Assembly (NCBI RefSeq): GCF_900109365.1
Contig: NZ_FNZR01000008.1
Coordinates: 186,001-250,000 of the forward strand
Origin: Parapedobacter koreensis
Lineage (GTDB): Bacteria; Bacteroidota; Bacteroidia; Sphingobacteriales; Sphingobacteriaceae
Length of the DNA stretch: 64,000 nt
Reading direction: 5' to 3'
The notes beneath the pieces were generated by a model. It searched no databases. It saw only the letters and a program-made list of their open reading frames with translations, and was not told the origin of the DNA. This document shows, piece by piece, positions 1-8,857 of this stretch (the first letter of the stretch is position 1; the number at the start of each line of letters is the position of its first letter). The translations under genes and the position numbers were made by a program.

Positions 1-1099
1 TAAATACGGTCATCGTCTCGGCCCAGCGCTCGTGGCCGTGCTTTGCATTCATGGATACCATGTAGCCATTTGGCCAGTCTGCTACCCGGTAGTGCGCATT
101 GCTCCATACACTCGCCTCGTCCTTGAAATGGTAGTAGTTGCTATTCAGGTAGGGCAGGCACCGTGGTTTCAGCACGATGTACAAGCTGAAGGATGATATG
201 GTATTTTCGGCCTCGCGGATACGGCTGGCATAGGATTTCCGTACCGGATAGTCGCCAATCAGGTTGAGGGTCTTTTTGGGATCGACGTTGGAGATAAACG
301 ATGCCGCACGGTAGGTGTTGCCATCCGCCGTAGAAACCGAGCGGAGCACCCCATTTTCCAGGTGGAATTGCACGACTTCCTGGCATTTGCGTGTCTCCCC
401 TCCATACCGGTGCAGTTCTTTGATAAGTAATTTGGCAATTTGTCCCCCGCCATTGACACATCGCCATGCACTGTCGATGTATGAGTTGATGGACAATGCA
501 TGCACATAAAATGGGGTTTTATTTTCAATTCCTGCATAAAGCAGGTTCGTGCCGCCAAGTATCGCCCGCAGTTTGGGATTGGAGGTGCAGCTATTGATGA
601 CATCGCTTACTTTAAGGCCGAGTGTCTCCTCGTTCCACTGGTACGTTTCAGTGGCATCGAGGCGATACAGGGGAAAACGTTGGCAGGTCGCTTTCATCGT
701 GGCATAAAACCGTTCGATGCCGTTGCGTTCTTCGGGAAAATATCGGCTAAGTTGTTCCACAAAATTGGAACCGCCCTGGGCATAGGGGTATTCGTTGGGA
801 TCATTGTCGAAGGTCACGATGTCAAAGCCATCCCGATCCATGCGTTTGAGGCGTAGCTTGTCGGCGATACCCAGGTAATGGAAGTATCGGTAGAGGTTTT
901 GCCCTTTGTCCAGTCCGCCGATGTAGTGCACGCCGGTGTCAAAGATGCATCGGTTACGCACAAATGTCTGCAAGTTGCCACCGTATTGGTTGTTTTTCTC
1001 CAGTACCAACACGGAGAGTCCTTCTTTGGCCAAGGTGGTGGCACATACGAGTCCACCTAAGCCGCTACCGATGACGATGACATCATATGATTCGCGCAT
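1..1099 (-). CDS. Phytoene-desaturase-like FAD oxidoreductase (partial)
   Basis: The minus-strand frame opens with ATG at 1099 and stays open to the window edge, giving 366 residues without a stop, so the C-terminus is missing. The N-terminus has a dinucleotide-binding Rossmann motif (GSGLGGL, residues about 11-17) followed by an acidic strand end (VLVLEKN), as in the phytoene desaturase / amine oxidase superfamily. Its start overlaps the end of the MMPL fusion gene by 17 bases, which indicates translational coupling within the pigment operon. In flexirubin-type clusters such proteins are presumed to modify the polyene or the resorcinol; the actual substrate cannot be read from the sequence. 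Confidence 0.85.
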   Translation of the reverse strand, partial: MRESYDVIVIGSGLGGLVCATTLAKEGLSVLVLEKNNQYGGNLQTFVRNRCIFDTGVHYIGGLDKGQNLYRYFHYLGIADKLRLKRMDRDGFDIVTFDNDPNEYPYAQGGSNFVEQLSRYFPEERNGIERFYATMKATCQRFPLYRLDATETYQWNEETLGLKVSDVINSCTSNPKLRAILGGTNLLYAGIENKTPFYVHALSINSYIDSAWRCVNGGGQIAKLLIKELHRYGGETRKCQEVVQFHLENGVLRSVSTADGNTYRAASFISNVDPKKTLNLIGDYPVRKSYASRIREAENTISSFSLYIVLKPRCLPYLNSNYYHFKDEASVWSNAHYRVADWPNGYMVSMNAKHGHERWAETMTVF

Positions 1100-4000
1100 T
1101 TTTTCGCAAGACTTTTATTCCTTCGTGATCAAAAATCCCTTCAAACCCTTGTTCGGCTAAGATACTTAATTCTATGGTTTCTACGTTTTCGAATACCAAC
1201 CATGTTGCGGCTTGTAGATAAGCTGTCCAGTCCAAAGCCACATGGCCAGATACCATCAGTACCTGGTAGTCGTCCACAGGCCGCGGATCTTCCAGGAACC
1301 GAAGCGGATACCTGTTTACCGTATACGTATGCTGTGCGGCATGTATTTTTTCCAAATCGGTATCCCATGCGGCTATATGGCGCTCAGCGCTGTCATATGC
1401 CAGCAAAAAATCCAGTACGCCATAGCCACAGCCCAAATGGAAAAAGCCGCCGTTGAGTGGAAGCAACCGTGCCAGCCGGTGGTAATTGGCCTTGCGGCTA
1501 TTAAAAATGGCCCGCACTTCCCGCTGGATAGCCTTTGGTTTGTAACGGTAATTGGCATAGAGTGCTGACCTGAAATAGTCGGCGGTTTCCCGTTCGTTGC
1601 GCAAGGCCCTAAACTCCTGCTTGAAATGCGCAGCAATGCGCTTGGCGCGTTCACGGTATGCCACCCCGAAGTCCGCATCGTCATGCCGGATGCGCGGGAG
1701 TATTTTCAACGTGATGGGGCCGGTCTTTAGCATGTTGTCGTTTTTCGGCAAGGCGAGGGCATTGCCGTGGATCAATACGGGCAGTATATCAGCCTTCAGC
1801 TGTTCCGCAAGAAAAAAAGCACCCTTATGGAAGCGTTGGATAGCGGTGGTCAGCGATCGCGTACCTTCGGGGAAGATGATGATGGAATAGCCCTGCTCCA
1901 CTTTTTTCCGAAGCTTTTCCAGGCTTCCCGGATTGTTTTCCGATGCCGGATGCGCGCCTACCATGCGCATCAGCCGCCCGAAAAAGGGAGAGCGCAATTG
2001 TCGGTCGTTCATCATGAAGATTTGCAAGGGATGCAGCAAACCCATCGTCGGGGTATCCAGGATGGATGTATGGTTGGCGATAACGATGGCTGGCCGTCCA
2101 TAAGCCGCCTTCCGGTCGCCGATGATGGTCATCCGCACGCCGGGGGTACGGAACATCAGGTTATGGAAAAACAGTTGTATGATGCGGTGGAGCAACCTGA
2201 ATTTTCTCTTTTTACGGATAGGGAGGATGGGAATCAGTACTTGTGCCAGCAGGCTTACCGCCAAACCGCCGAGGAAGAAATAACCGAAGGTGAAGCCGGT
2301 GAGTAGGAGATTGGTCACGCGCCAGGGCGTATTGCCCCGTTCTTGGGGGCGGCTGATGAAAATACGGAATAGCCAGGGCTGGATGGAAAAAGACATCAGT
2401 ACCACGACGAGCAACCCGATAAGCGGAATGAACGCGATCGATCGGATGGCTGGATGTTTGGCAAAGACCAGTATACCGAAGCATAGGATAGTGGCCAGGG
2501 CAGACATCACCACGCCCGACTTATACGCCGGCATATCCTCGCTGCCATAGGTATAGTGTTCCAGCAATCCTTTCGTCACGAAGATCGAATAATCTACCCC
2601 CAACCCAAAAATCAGCGTGGTAATGATGATGTTGAATGCGTTGAAGTGGATACCAAACGCTCCCATCAGTCCCAGTGTCACCAGCCATCCGAGGAAGATG
2701 GGAATGTTGGTCACCAAAGTGAGTTCCAGGCTGCCGAAAAACAGGAAGATGACAACAAATACGGCTACCGATGCAATAAAGAATAAGTTGTTGAAGTCGG
2801 TTTCGAGATTACTCAATAGCCTTTCCTGTAAATGCTTGCGGTCAATGGCCAGCAACCCCGCTTCGTTGTCGGTCAGTGATTGCACCAATTGGGCAGTGTG
2901 GTCGTCGCCGACTTTCACCAGGGTCGTGATGGTGGTCAGGTGCTCCCGCACGGCAATGAATTCATCCAGAAACAGGTTGTTTAGCAAGGCTTCGTCTTCC
3001 GTGTCCAGTGGCATGTAAGCTTGCGATAGGGTTTCAAAGAACGGTTCGAAGGCGTTTTCCTTGAAACCGACTTTCCGGCCTTCCGCAATGAGTCGCTGTG
3101 TGAGCTGCTCTTTTTTCCGGCCTGACCAAAATTGGTTCCAGCGGTTGATTTTATCCTGTTGCTGTGCCTTTGAAAAGGCGATGCTCCCTACCGATTGAAA
3201 ACCATGGATTGCCCCCTGGGTTTCCTGCTGTTCCAGTCGGCGGTACAGTGCACGATTCCTTTCCAGCGCTTCGTCATAGGTGTCGCCATAGGCTACGAAG
3301 TAGATGGATTTGGCCGCATAGTCATTGAGGGAGTCGAGGGCTTGCTCGGCCTGCTTCAACTGCTCGGGCTGATAGTTCAGTGCTGCTAAATCATCATTGA
3401 AACCCACCCGCTGAAAGGTAAATAGGCTGATGGCAGTTAGGATGAGCCCCATACCGAGCACCCACTTGTTGCGGCTGAAATCGTAGCGGGCGATGGCATC
3501 GATGAAGGTGTTGCGCCGCATCGTAATCGCCTCGCGTGGCGCATATACCTGCGGGATAAAGACTAAGGCAAACAATGCCGCCCCCAATACGCTGACGGCC
3601 GCGAAGATGCCCAGGTCTTTCAGCACATCCGAATGCAGGAACATCAGGCAGAGAAAGTCTACCGCCGTGAATATCGCACACATCAATAAGGGCTTTGTGG
3701 TGCTGTCGAATAGTTTTTTTACATCGCCCGTGCCACGGTAGTGGCTTAGGATGTGCAGCGAGTAGTCCAGCGTCAGGCCCAGCAGCACGGAGCCGATGCC
3801 AATGGAGATAGCGGATATCGTGCCCTTAAGCCAATAAAGCACAGCTATCCCCAGCAGGCTTCCGAAAGCAGCGGGTACCAGGATAATCAAGGGGATGTAT
3901 GCGCGCCGATAGAAATAGATAAAAAGCGCAACCAGTGCAACCAGTGCAATGGACAGCGTGACTTGGATATCGCGTTTGACCTGCTGCGCATTGGCTACGG

Positions 4001-4781
4001 CCATTGCCGCTGCGCCAAAATACGATGCCGTGGCCTGCCCTTCAAACCGGGTGTTCAGTGTCTGGATGGTGCGGTCGAGGATTTGGATGAGCCGGGTATT
4101 TTGCGCGGTCTCACTGCTGCCCATGGACGGGGTGATGAAGGCCAGCAGGTTTTTGCCGCCTTCGGCTATCAGGTAGCCATCTTGCAAGGTAAACTGCTCA
4201 CCGGATTGCAGGCGCTGGAACTTCCGAAGCCCCATGTAGGACATCCCCAGTGGATCTTGCCTGGCCAGCGATGCCGTGATGAGCCCTTGGGGAGCGGTGA
4301 CTGTCCGGTATGTTTCCTGTACCCTGGCTGCTACCGAATCGGGCACCAGCAGCGAATCGATCCGTTGGTAGTCGCTTTCCTCCAAAAAGAGCGGTAAATT
4401 ATGCCTGACGACATCCATCAGATCCAGCAGTTGATCGTCTTCCAGTTGTACCTGCAAGCGCTGGATATACGATGAGGCATCGTTTTCCAGGGCTTCGGTG
4501 AAGGCATCGGCATAGGCTTGCAGTACAGCGACATGGTCTGCATGCGGTGTCGTGATGTTGACGACAATTTTATCGGCAAATTTCACCGATTGCATGACAT
4601 TGGCTAATTGCTCAGCATCTTCGCTTGCCGGAATGAGCTTCATGATGTCTTCTTCAAAGCGTATCCGGCTGCCCCAATAACCTACCAAGGCAAAGCACAA
4701 TAGGACGGAAAGAAAGAACGCGGTTCGGTGCTTTTGAAAGTAGCGGAATATCGTATAGAAAAAGGAAGCCAATTCATCCAT
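1083..4781 (-). CDS. Trifunctional MMPL transporter / lysophospholipid acyltransferase / SAM methyltransferase-like protein
   Basis: This 1232-residue protein has three parts. Residues 1 to about 800 form an RND/MMPL-type permease with an N-terminal membrane helix, two large periplasmic loops and two bundles of membrane helices. Residues about 850-1080 form a PlsC-like acyltransferase with the HX4D motif (NHTSILD, near 903-909) and PEGTRS (near 970). Residues about 1107-1232 resemble a class I methyltransferase, with a glycine-rich motif (LGCGYG) and an acidic motif II (WDTD). The fusion suggests that lipidic pigment is acylated or methylated at the membrane and then exported. It lies in the pigment operon between the GT2 gene and the oxidoreductase. 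The methyltransferase end is short for the family, so its activity is less certain. Confidence 0.9.
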   Translation of the reverse strand: MDELASFFYTIFRYFQKHRTAFFLSVLLCFALVGYWGSRIRFEEDIMKLIPASEDAEQLANVMQSVKFADKIVVNITTPHADHVAVLQAYADAFTEALENDASSYIQRLQVQLEDDQLLDLMDVVRHNLPLFLEESDYQRIDSLLVPDSVAARVQETYRTVTAPQGLITASLARQDPLGMSYMGLRKFQRLQSGEQFTLQDGYLIAEGGKNLLAFITPSMGSSETAQNTRLIQILDRTIQTLNTRFEGQATASYFGAAAMAVANAQQVKRDIQVTLSIALVALVALFIYFYRRAYIPLIILVPAAFGSLLGIAVLYWLKGTISAISIGIGSVLLGLTLDYSLHILSHYRGTGDVKKLFDSTTKPLLMCAIFTAVDFLCLMFLHSDVLKDLGIFAAVSVLGAALFALVFIPQVYAPREAITMRRNTFIDAIARYDFSRNKWVLGMGLILTAISLFTFQRVGFNDDLAALNYQPEQLKQAEQALDSLNDYAAKSIYFVAYGDTYDEALERNRALYRRLEQQETQGAIHGFQSVGSIAFSKAQQQDKINRWNQFWSGRKKEQLTQRLIAEGRKVGFKENAFEPFFETLSQAYMPLDTEDEALLNNLFLDEFIAVREHLTTITTLVKVGDDHTAQLVQSLTDNEAGLLAIDRKHLQERLLSNLETDFNNLFFIASVAVFVVIFLFFGSLELTLVTNIPIFLGWLVTLGLMGAFGIHFNAFNIIITTLIFGLGVDYSIFVTKGLLEHYTYGSEDMPAYKSGVVMSALATILCFGILVFAKHPAIRSIAFIPLIGLLVVVLMSFSIQPWLFRIFISRPQERGNTPWRVTNLLLTGFTFGYFFLGGLAVSLLAQVLIPILPIRKKRKFRLLHRIIQLFFHNLMFRTPGVRMTIIGDRKAAYGRPAIVIANHTSILDTPTMGLLHPLQIFMMNDRQLRSPFFGRLMRMVGAHPASENNPGSLEKLRKKVEQGYSIIIFPEGTRSLTTAIQRFHKGAFFLAEQLKADILPVLIHGNALALPKNDNMLKTGPITLKILPRIRHDDADFGVAYRERAKRIAAHFKQEFRALRNERETADYFRSALYANYRYKPKAIQREVRAIFNSRKANYHRLARLLPLNGGFFHLGCGYGVLDFLLAYDSAERHIAAWDTDLEKIHAAQHTYTVNRYPLRFLEDPRPVDDYQVLMVSGHVALDWTAYLQAATWLVFENVETIELSILAEQGFEGIFDHEGIKVLRKNARII

Positions 4782-4794
4782 TATATTAGGTAAG

Positions 4795-4802
4795 CAAAGG
4801 TA
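4795..4802 (-). promoter_or_regulatory. Candidate internal promoter -7 box
   Basis: TACCTTTG on the minus strand matches the Bacteroidota -7 consensus TAnnTTTG and lies 13 bases upstream of the MMPL fusion start at 4781. I see no clear TTTG -33 element about 20 bases upstream. It could drive the last two genes separately from the rest of the operon; the match alone is modest evidence. Confidence 0.35.
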
Positions 4803-4821
4803 ATAGAATTATAAATTGCTC

Positions 4822-6003
4822 CTACACCTTTTGCCTATCCTTTATGTTCAACAGTAAATAAGCGCCGAGGCCGAAGATGACGGCACTGACGGTAGCTAAT
4901 GCAAAACTGCCCACGACATATTCAGTCAGATGTTGTTGAATAAACGTCCCATATGTGCCAATTTCTGCCCACTGAAAAAGTAAACTTGAACCCGCGGGTT
5001 GCCCTGAAAGTAACGCGCCGATTTGCAGGCTGATATAAATGATAAAGGGGATGAGCGGTGGAAGACTGATATTCGAAAAAGCAAAGGCAATCAGTTTATT
5101 CAGCCGGAGCACCAGCGCGAGGAACAATACGGTAATCGTCTGGAATCCCCAAATCGGGGAGAGTCCCACGAGTACGCCCAGAGCCACAGACAAGGCTTTT
5201 TTCAAAATCGAATCATCGCTATGCAGCAGGTCTTCGAGGAAAAAACGCCTGAATCCCTTTTCCGTGAATGAACGGAAATACGCACGCGGGCGGATGTAAA
5301 GCAGCGTGACCAGCACAAGCCAGGTGTTGAGGATACTGATGCGGGTAAAGTCGCGAAACGGCCGGAAATGCGATACCCGCTCTGCGGGGTTGTACAATAC
5401 GTTTACGGGGATATTGCGCACGGGAATACACCGCCAGGCCGCTTTGACGATGACCTCCACCTCAAATTCGAATTTGGTGGAATAGAAGCGGATCCCCTGT
5501 ATCCGGTTAAGCGGGTAGAGCCGGAAACCCGATTGCGTATCGGCGAGCGCGATGCCCGTTTCAAACCGGAACCAAAAATTGGAAAACCGGTTGCCGAAGC
5601 TGCTCTTGCCGGGGATACCTTCCCGGTTCATGTTGCGGTCGCCGATAAGCAATGCTGATCCATGACGTTCGATTTCATCCACAAACCGCGGGATGTCCTC
5701 CGGGAAATGCTGGCCATCCGAGTCAATGGTAATGGCGTAGCTGAATCCTTGCCTGCCGGCCGCACGGAAACCGATGCGGAGTGCCCATCCTTTACCCTTA
5801 TTGCGTGGCAGGTGAATGATGGTCAGGTCCGAATAATGAGCCAGCAGGGATGCGGTGTCGTCCGTAGAACCATCATTGACCACGATGATATGCGACGTAT
5901 ATTGGCGCACACCGTCCAGCACCCGTCTGAGCGTTTTGGCATTGTTGTAGGTGGGGATGATTACACAAGCGTTGATAGTAGCCAATACCTCGTTGGAAGT
6001 CAT
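4822..6003 (-). CDS. Family 2 glycosyltransferase fused to a DUF2062 membrane domain
   Basis: The first 230 or so residues of this 393-residue protein form a GT-A glycosyltransferase. It has the early PTYNNAKTL segment, a nucleotide-contacting VVNDGSTDDT (about 41-50) and a DxD-type metal motif in TIDSDGQHF (about 93-100). The C-terminal part from about 260 is hydrophobic with several membrane helices, typical of DUF2062. GT2-DUF2062 proteins recur in aryl-polyene and flexirubin clusters; a dolichol-phosphate-mannose-synthase-like transfer to a lipid carrier is plausible. The product's sugar, if any, is unknown. A 13-base gap separates it from the upstream gene in the operon. Confidence 0.88.
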   Translation of the reverse strand: MTSNEVLATINACVIIPTYNNAKTLRRVLDGVRQYTSHIIVVNDGSTDDTASLLAHYSDLTIIHLPRNKGKGWALRIGFRAAGRQGFSYAITIDSDGQHFPEDIPRFVDEIERHGSALLIGDRNMNREGIPGKSSFGNRFSNFWFRFETGIALADTQSGFRLYPLNRIQGIRFYSTKFEFEVEVIVKAAWRCIPVRNIPVNVLYNPAERVSHFRPFRDFTRISILNTWLVLVTLLYIRPRAYFRSFTEKGFRRFFLEDLLHSDDSILKKALSVALGVLVGLSPIWGFQTITVLFLALVLRLNKLIAFAFSNISLPPLIPFIIYISLQIGALLSGQPAGSSLLFQWAEIGTYGTFIQQHLTEYVVGSFALATVSAVIFGLGAYLLLNIKDRQKV

Positions 6004-6016
6004 TTAGGTTCGTGGT

Positions 6017-6484
6017 TCATTTTTTTGAAAACTCGTCGAAATAACCATTGATCATGGCTTTTAATCCCTCATCTTCCAACGACGGGAGCGCTTGTTGCAC
6101 AAACTTGCGGTCGTCTTCGATATCTTGGTTATACCGGAGGAATTTTGGAAGGTGTTCCTGCACGCTGAGGCGGATAAGCCGGATTTCAGGGTTATTCGGT
6201 TCGGCAGCCACCGCCTGCTCAATCCATTGTGCTGCTTCTTTGACTTTTGCACGCCGTTCCGACAGTTTTTCATACCGGGCCAGCAGCATGAGCCCCGATC
6301 CCTTGTAAGCCACCAATACCGGTTTAGCTGACTTGGATACCGCTTTTAGCGGTTCGTAGAACGCTTGGGCTTGTTCCTCAGATCGGGTAGCATCTTTATA
6401 CAAGAGCCGGATGTTAGTTAGATCCTGTGCCCGTACGAGCACCGCGCATACTAATGCCGCAAGGAAAAAAAATAAGTTCTTCAT
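6017..6484 (-). CDS. Secreted alpha-helical protein of the pigment operon
   Basis: A 155-residue protein with a Sec signal peptide (hydrophobic residues 4-17, probable cleavage after VRA near residue 19). The rest is charged and helical, with a stretch around AAQWIEQAVAAEPNNPEIR that looks like one TPR-type helical pair. I recognise no enzymatic motif. It sits 3 bases after a dehydratase gene and 13 bases before the GT2 gene, so it is co-transcribed with pigment genes and probably acts in the periplasm. The function is unknown. Confidence 0.75.
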   Translation of the reverse strand: MKNLFFFLAALVCAVLVRAQDLTNIRLLYKDATRSEEQAQAFYEPLKAVSKSAKPVLVAYKGSGLMLLARYEKLSERRAKVKEAAQWIEQAVAAEPNNPEIRLIRLSVQEHLPKFLRYNQDIEDDRKFVQQALPSLEDEGLKAMINGYFDEFSKK

Positions 6485-6487
6485 AGT

Positions 6488-6856
6488 CTAAACTTTTTGG
6501 AAGACGCCGCTGAATTTGAGTGCCACCGTATCTTCGAAGGAGGTGGTACTCTTGATAGCCAGCAGGCCGTCTTCTTCTTCAACATCCAACTCCACCTGAA
6601 TGTTTGGATGGTCTTCCGGGTTGATAATGGCCATGAATTTTACATTCCTTGCCGTCTTCAGTACCAAGGCGCAATCCGCCCATTTTTCTGCCAGCTCCTT
6701 GATGATTTGCATCATGCAGACTCCCGGTGTCACTGGGTGGTTCGGAAAGTGGCCCTGGAATACCGGATGTGCCTTGTTTATGGCAATCGAGGCCGATACC
6801 TTTTGGCCATGAGCCGTGAACGCTACTAACGAATAAAAATTGGGTAAAAGGGACAT
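6488..6856 (-). CDS. FabZ/ApeP-like 3-hydroxyacyl-ACP dehydratase (hotdog fold)
   Basis: A short hotdog protein (122 residues from the chosen start) with the FabA/FabZ active-site-type segment GHFPNHPVTPGV at about residues 33-44. It should dehydrate 3-hydroxyacyl-ACP intermediates during polyene or fatty-chain extension. A longer frame begins at 6880, but a promoter-like box (TACTTTTG at 6870-6863) overlaps that region, and the downstream ATG at 6856 gives a normal family N-terminus. It is the third dehydratase of the cluster and lacks most of the central-helix acidic segment of full FabZ, so it could also be a partner or thioesterase-like subunit. Confidence 0.82.
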   Translation of the reverse strand: MSLLPNFYSLVAFTAHGQKVSASIAINKAHPVFQGHFPNHPVTPGVCMMQIIKELAEKWADCALVLKTARNVKFMAIINPEDHPNIQVELDVEEEDGLLAIKSTTSFEDTVALKFSGVFQKV

Positions 6857-6862
6857 AGCAAG

Positions 6863-6897
6863 CAAAAGTAAAAAATCCACCGCATATCGGTGACAAA
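6863..6897 (-). promoter_or_regulatory. Candidate internal promoter
   Basis: On the minus strand TTTG (6897-6894) is followed after 23 bases by TACTTTTG (6870-6863), matching the Bacteroidota -33/-7 pattern. Transcription would begin within a few bases of the ATG at 6856, giving an almost leaderless message. This also argues for 6856 rather than 6880 as the start of the dehydratase. Confidence 0.42.
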
Positions 6898-6902
6898 CTG
6901 GG

Positions 6903-7544
6903 CTATTTGATCATGAACTTATCTTCGGGTATCGCCGCATTTTTCCGCTGGTTTTCGAAATCAATTAACGTATAATCCTGTGTGGGATCGGTGATTTTGA
7001 CGCGCGTTAATAGAAAATTGTTGCCATTTAATGTCAATTCCACTTGTTTGATATAGCGCTGGAGTGCTTTTTCTTTCGGTATCAATGTCGCTACATACCC
7101 TATGCCCTCTCGGTAGTACGTGATGGCAAAGCGGCTATCATCAAATAGATCCCCTCCTTGGACGGTACCCACCAACAAGTCGCTTAAGCCCTTTAACCGC
7201 TTGTTGGAAGCCATATCAAGGTGCCTTTGCTTTCCACCGCCTTCGTCCACATGCATGGTTTGGTTGTCAAAAACCACCGCATATCCCGTTGGTTGAAGGT
7301 ATTCCCACCGGATTTTCCGGGGAGCCTTGAAATACAGCTTGCCGGATGCGTTGATGGCATCATCCATGTAGCTCAACTGCTTGGACTGGGTAAAGTCGCT
7401 TTCCAGCGATTGCAGGCTTTTGGTGTTGGCGGCTACCTTTGCCTTGAGTGCTGCCACTTCTGCGGGTGTCAGCGCTTTCCGTTGGGCAAACCCCGCCGAG
7501 AAGGTCATCAATAATGCAATTGTGGCAATAACGTATTTATGCAT
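6903..7544 (-). CDS. LolA-like outer-membrane lipoprotein carrier
   Basis: A 213-residue secreted protein with a signal peptide (cleavage near SAGFAQ, about residue 20) and the LolA-type pattern: a helix with LQSLESDFTQSKQLSYMDD, then GKLYFKAPRKIRWEY, VVFDNQTMHVDEGG and later FENQRKN. LolA-family proteins hold lipids in a half-barrel in the periplasm. Here a dedicated copy inside the pigment cluster probably chaperones the lipophilic pigment or its precursor between the inner and outer membrane, in partnership with the MMPL exporter. It overlaps the deacetylase gene by 8 bases. This is unlikely to be the housekeeping LolA. Confidence 0.88.
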   Translation of the reverse strand: MHKYVIATIALLMTFSAGFAQRKALTPAEVAALKAKVAANTKSLQSLESDFTQSKQLSYMDDAINASGKLYFKAPRKIRWEYLQPTGYAVVFDNQTMHVDEGGGKQRHLDMASNKRLKGLSDLLVGTVQGGDLFDDSRFAITYYREGIGYVATLIPKEKALQRYIKQVELTLNGNNFLLTRVKITDPTQDYTLIDFENQRKNAAIPEDKFMIK

Positions 7545-8325
7545 AAGCCTGTTGTTGGGTCAATGTTTCTACGGTCACCAAAAAGAATCCGCGTCTTTTC
7601 AGTTCGGGCAACAACTGTTCCAAAACGGGGACAATGCGGTCGTGCGTATCGTGCAGCAGGATGATATCACCCGGCTTGGTTTTTCTCAGGATGGTCTGCA
7701 CGATGCGTTCAGGGGAGCGCTGCACGGTATCGTAAGGGCGCACGCGCCAGCCAATCACGGAATGGCCGCTTTTTTTTAGGGCGCCTGCCAGATGAGGGGT
7801 AGTCACCCCATACGGCGGTCGGAAAAAACGTGGCCTGCGGCCCACGCAATTCGTGATAGCGGTGTCGGTACGCTGGATTTCTTCCAGCCATTGGGCTTTC
7901 GTGTTGAAATCGATGGCCGCTCCATGGGTGTAGGAATGGTTGCCGACGGTATGCCCCTGTTTGTGGAGTTCCCTGGCCACCGCCGGGTGTTGATCTACCT
8001 GTCTGCCAATGCAGAAAAATGTGGCTTGGATAGCATGTTTTTCCAATAGGGTAAGCACCTGGGGGGTGTATACCGGATGCGGGCCATCGTCAAACGTAAG
8101 GGCGATTTGCCGGTGGGAAGCATCGCCGTTATGGATGGCTTTGATAAAGAAGTTCCATTGGATGTTGAATGCGCCGATGGCGATGCAGATTAAGCCAACT
8201 GCCAATGGGAGCAATATCGTTTGCCACGGTAAATCGGCAGATAAGATAAGTGTTGTCACAATGATAAGTAACATCGCGAGTGGAAGAAATATGCTTGTGA
8301 AAGACTTGCACGAAAGAGGAGACAT
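7537..8325 (-). CDS. Polysaccharide deacetylase family protein (NodB homology)
   Basis: A 262-residue protein with two N-terminal membrane helices (about 12-30 and 37-60) followed by a carbohydrate esterase 4 domain. The metal and catalytic motifs are present: LTFDDGPHP (Asp79, Asp80), HTVGNHSYTH (His130, His134) and RPPYG near 168. The catalytic part should face the periplasm or cell surface. CE4 members are frequent passengers of aryl-polyene and flexirubin clusters, where an N- or O-deacylation step on a lipid intermediate is suspected. Its ATG shares one base with the toxin stop codon (TAATG), so translation may be coupled to the toxin gene. Confidence 0.88.
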   Translation of the reverse strand: MSPLSCKSFTSIFLPLAMLLIIVTTLILSADLPWQTILLPLAVGLICIAIGAFNIQWNFFIKAIHNGDASHRQIALTFDDGPHPVYTPQVLTLLEKHAIQATFFCIGRQVDQHPAVARELHKQGHTVGNHSYTHGAAIDFNTKAQWLEEIQRTDTAITNCVGRRPRFFRPPYGVTTPHLAGALKKSGHSVIGWRVRPYDTVQRSPERIVQTILRKTKPGDIILLHDTHDRIVPVLEQLLPELKRRGFFLVTVETLTQQQAYA

Positions 8326-8624
8326 TAGTGATCGTTGTGCTCGTAGAAAGGTTCCTGCCGGTTATCCCAGAAGAAATGGAGAATGATTTTATCGTCGGTT
8401 ATCTCGTACAAAAATGAAGTTTGCCTGGCTATCAAACCTAATCTGATATGCTGCTCACCAAATTCACTTTTTTTGAAAATATAGGGCTGTTCTCCGACTA
8501 AAAATATAGTCTTTTCTGCATTTTGCAGGAACTTATCCGCATGTGGTTTCCCCGAATTTATGTTCAATGAAAGCGTATAAAAACTTAAGTGACTTTTTTG
8601 CTTTAGGCGTATAATGTATTTCAA
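8325..8624 (-). CDS. RelE/ParE-family toxin-like protein
   Basis: A 99-residue protein resembling ParE/RelE toxins of Bacteroidota. The pattern includes an N-terminal helical pair ending in ADKFLQNAEKTI, a strand with EQPYIFKKSEFGEQHIR, then TSFLYEITDDKIILHFFWDNRQEP, which is the characteristic C-terminal strand with the DNRQ signature. ParE members poison gyrase and RelE members cut mRNA; this sequence does not say which. It follows the antitoxin by 3 bases. It is out of place in a pigment operon, and its stop overlaps the deacetylase start. Confidence 0.72.
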   Translation of the reverse strand: MKYIIRLKQKSHLSFYTLSLNINSGKPHADKFLQNAEKTIFLVGEQPYIFKKSEFGEQHIRLGLIARQTSFLYEITDDKIILHFFWDNRQEPFYEHNDH

Positions 8625-8627
8625 GGC

Positions 8628-8834
8628 TCATTCTAAATCAAGCATTTCCCGAATACTCTTAAAAGGGGTAAGTTCACCCGCTTTCGCTTCCTGCATAGAT
8701 TCCGTTACGCCATCTATCACATAAGCAGGTAGTGTATCTTCTTGTATGATAAAGTTCACCTTTAGCAGTTTTAGAACGGACTCCACCGCCCTAAGCTGTT
8801 CTTTATTCTGTGGTTGGACGATTAATGTTTGCAT
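8628..8834 (-). CDS. Small antitoxin-like protein
   Basis: A 68-residue acidic protein just upstream of the RelE/ParE-like gene. The N-terminal half (MQTLIVQPQNKEQLRAVESV) forms a strand-helix typical of short Bacteroidota antitoxins. The C-terminus has the recurring pattern TPFKSIREMLDLE, which would wrap the toxin. Order (antitoxin first), size and spacing fit a type II module. A promoter-like element lies directly upstream, so the pair may be expressed independently of the pigment operon. Confidence 0.72.
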   Translation of the reverse strand: MQTLIVQPQNKEQLRAVESVLKLLKVNFIIQEDTLPAYVIDGVTESMQEAKAGELTPFKSIREMLDLE

Positions 8835-8857
8835 TTCTCCAGATGCTCCAGTTTATG

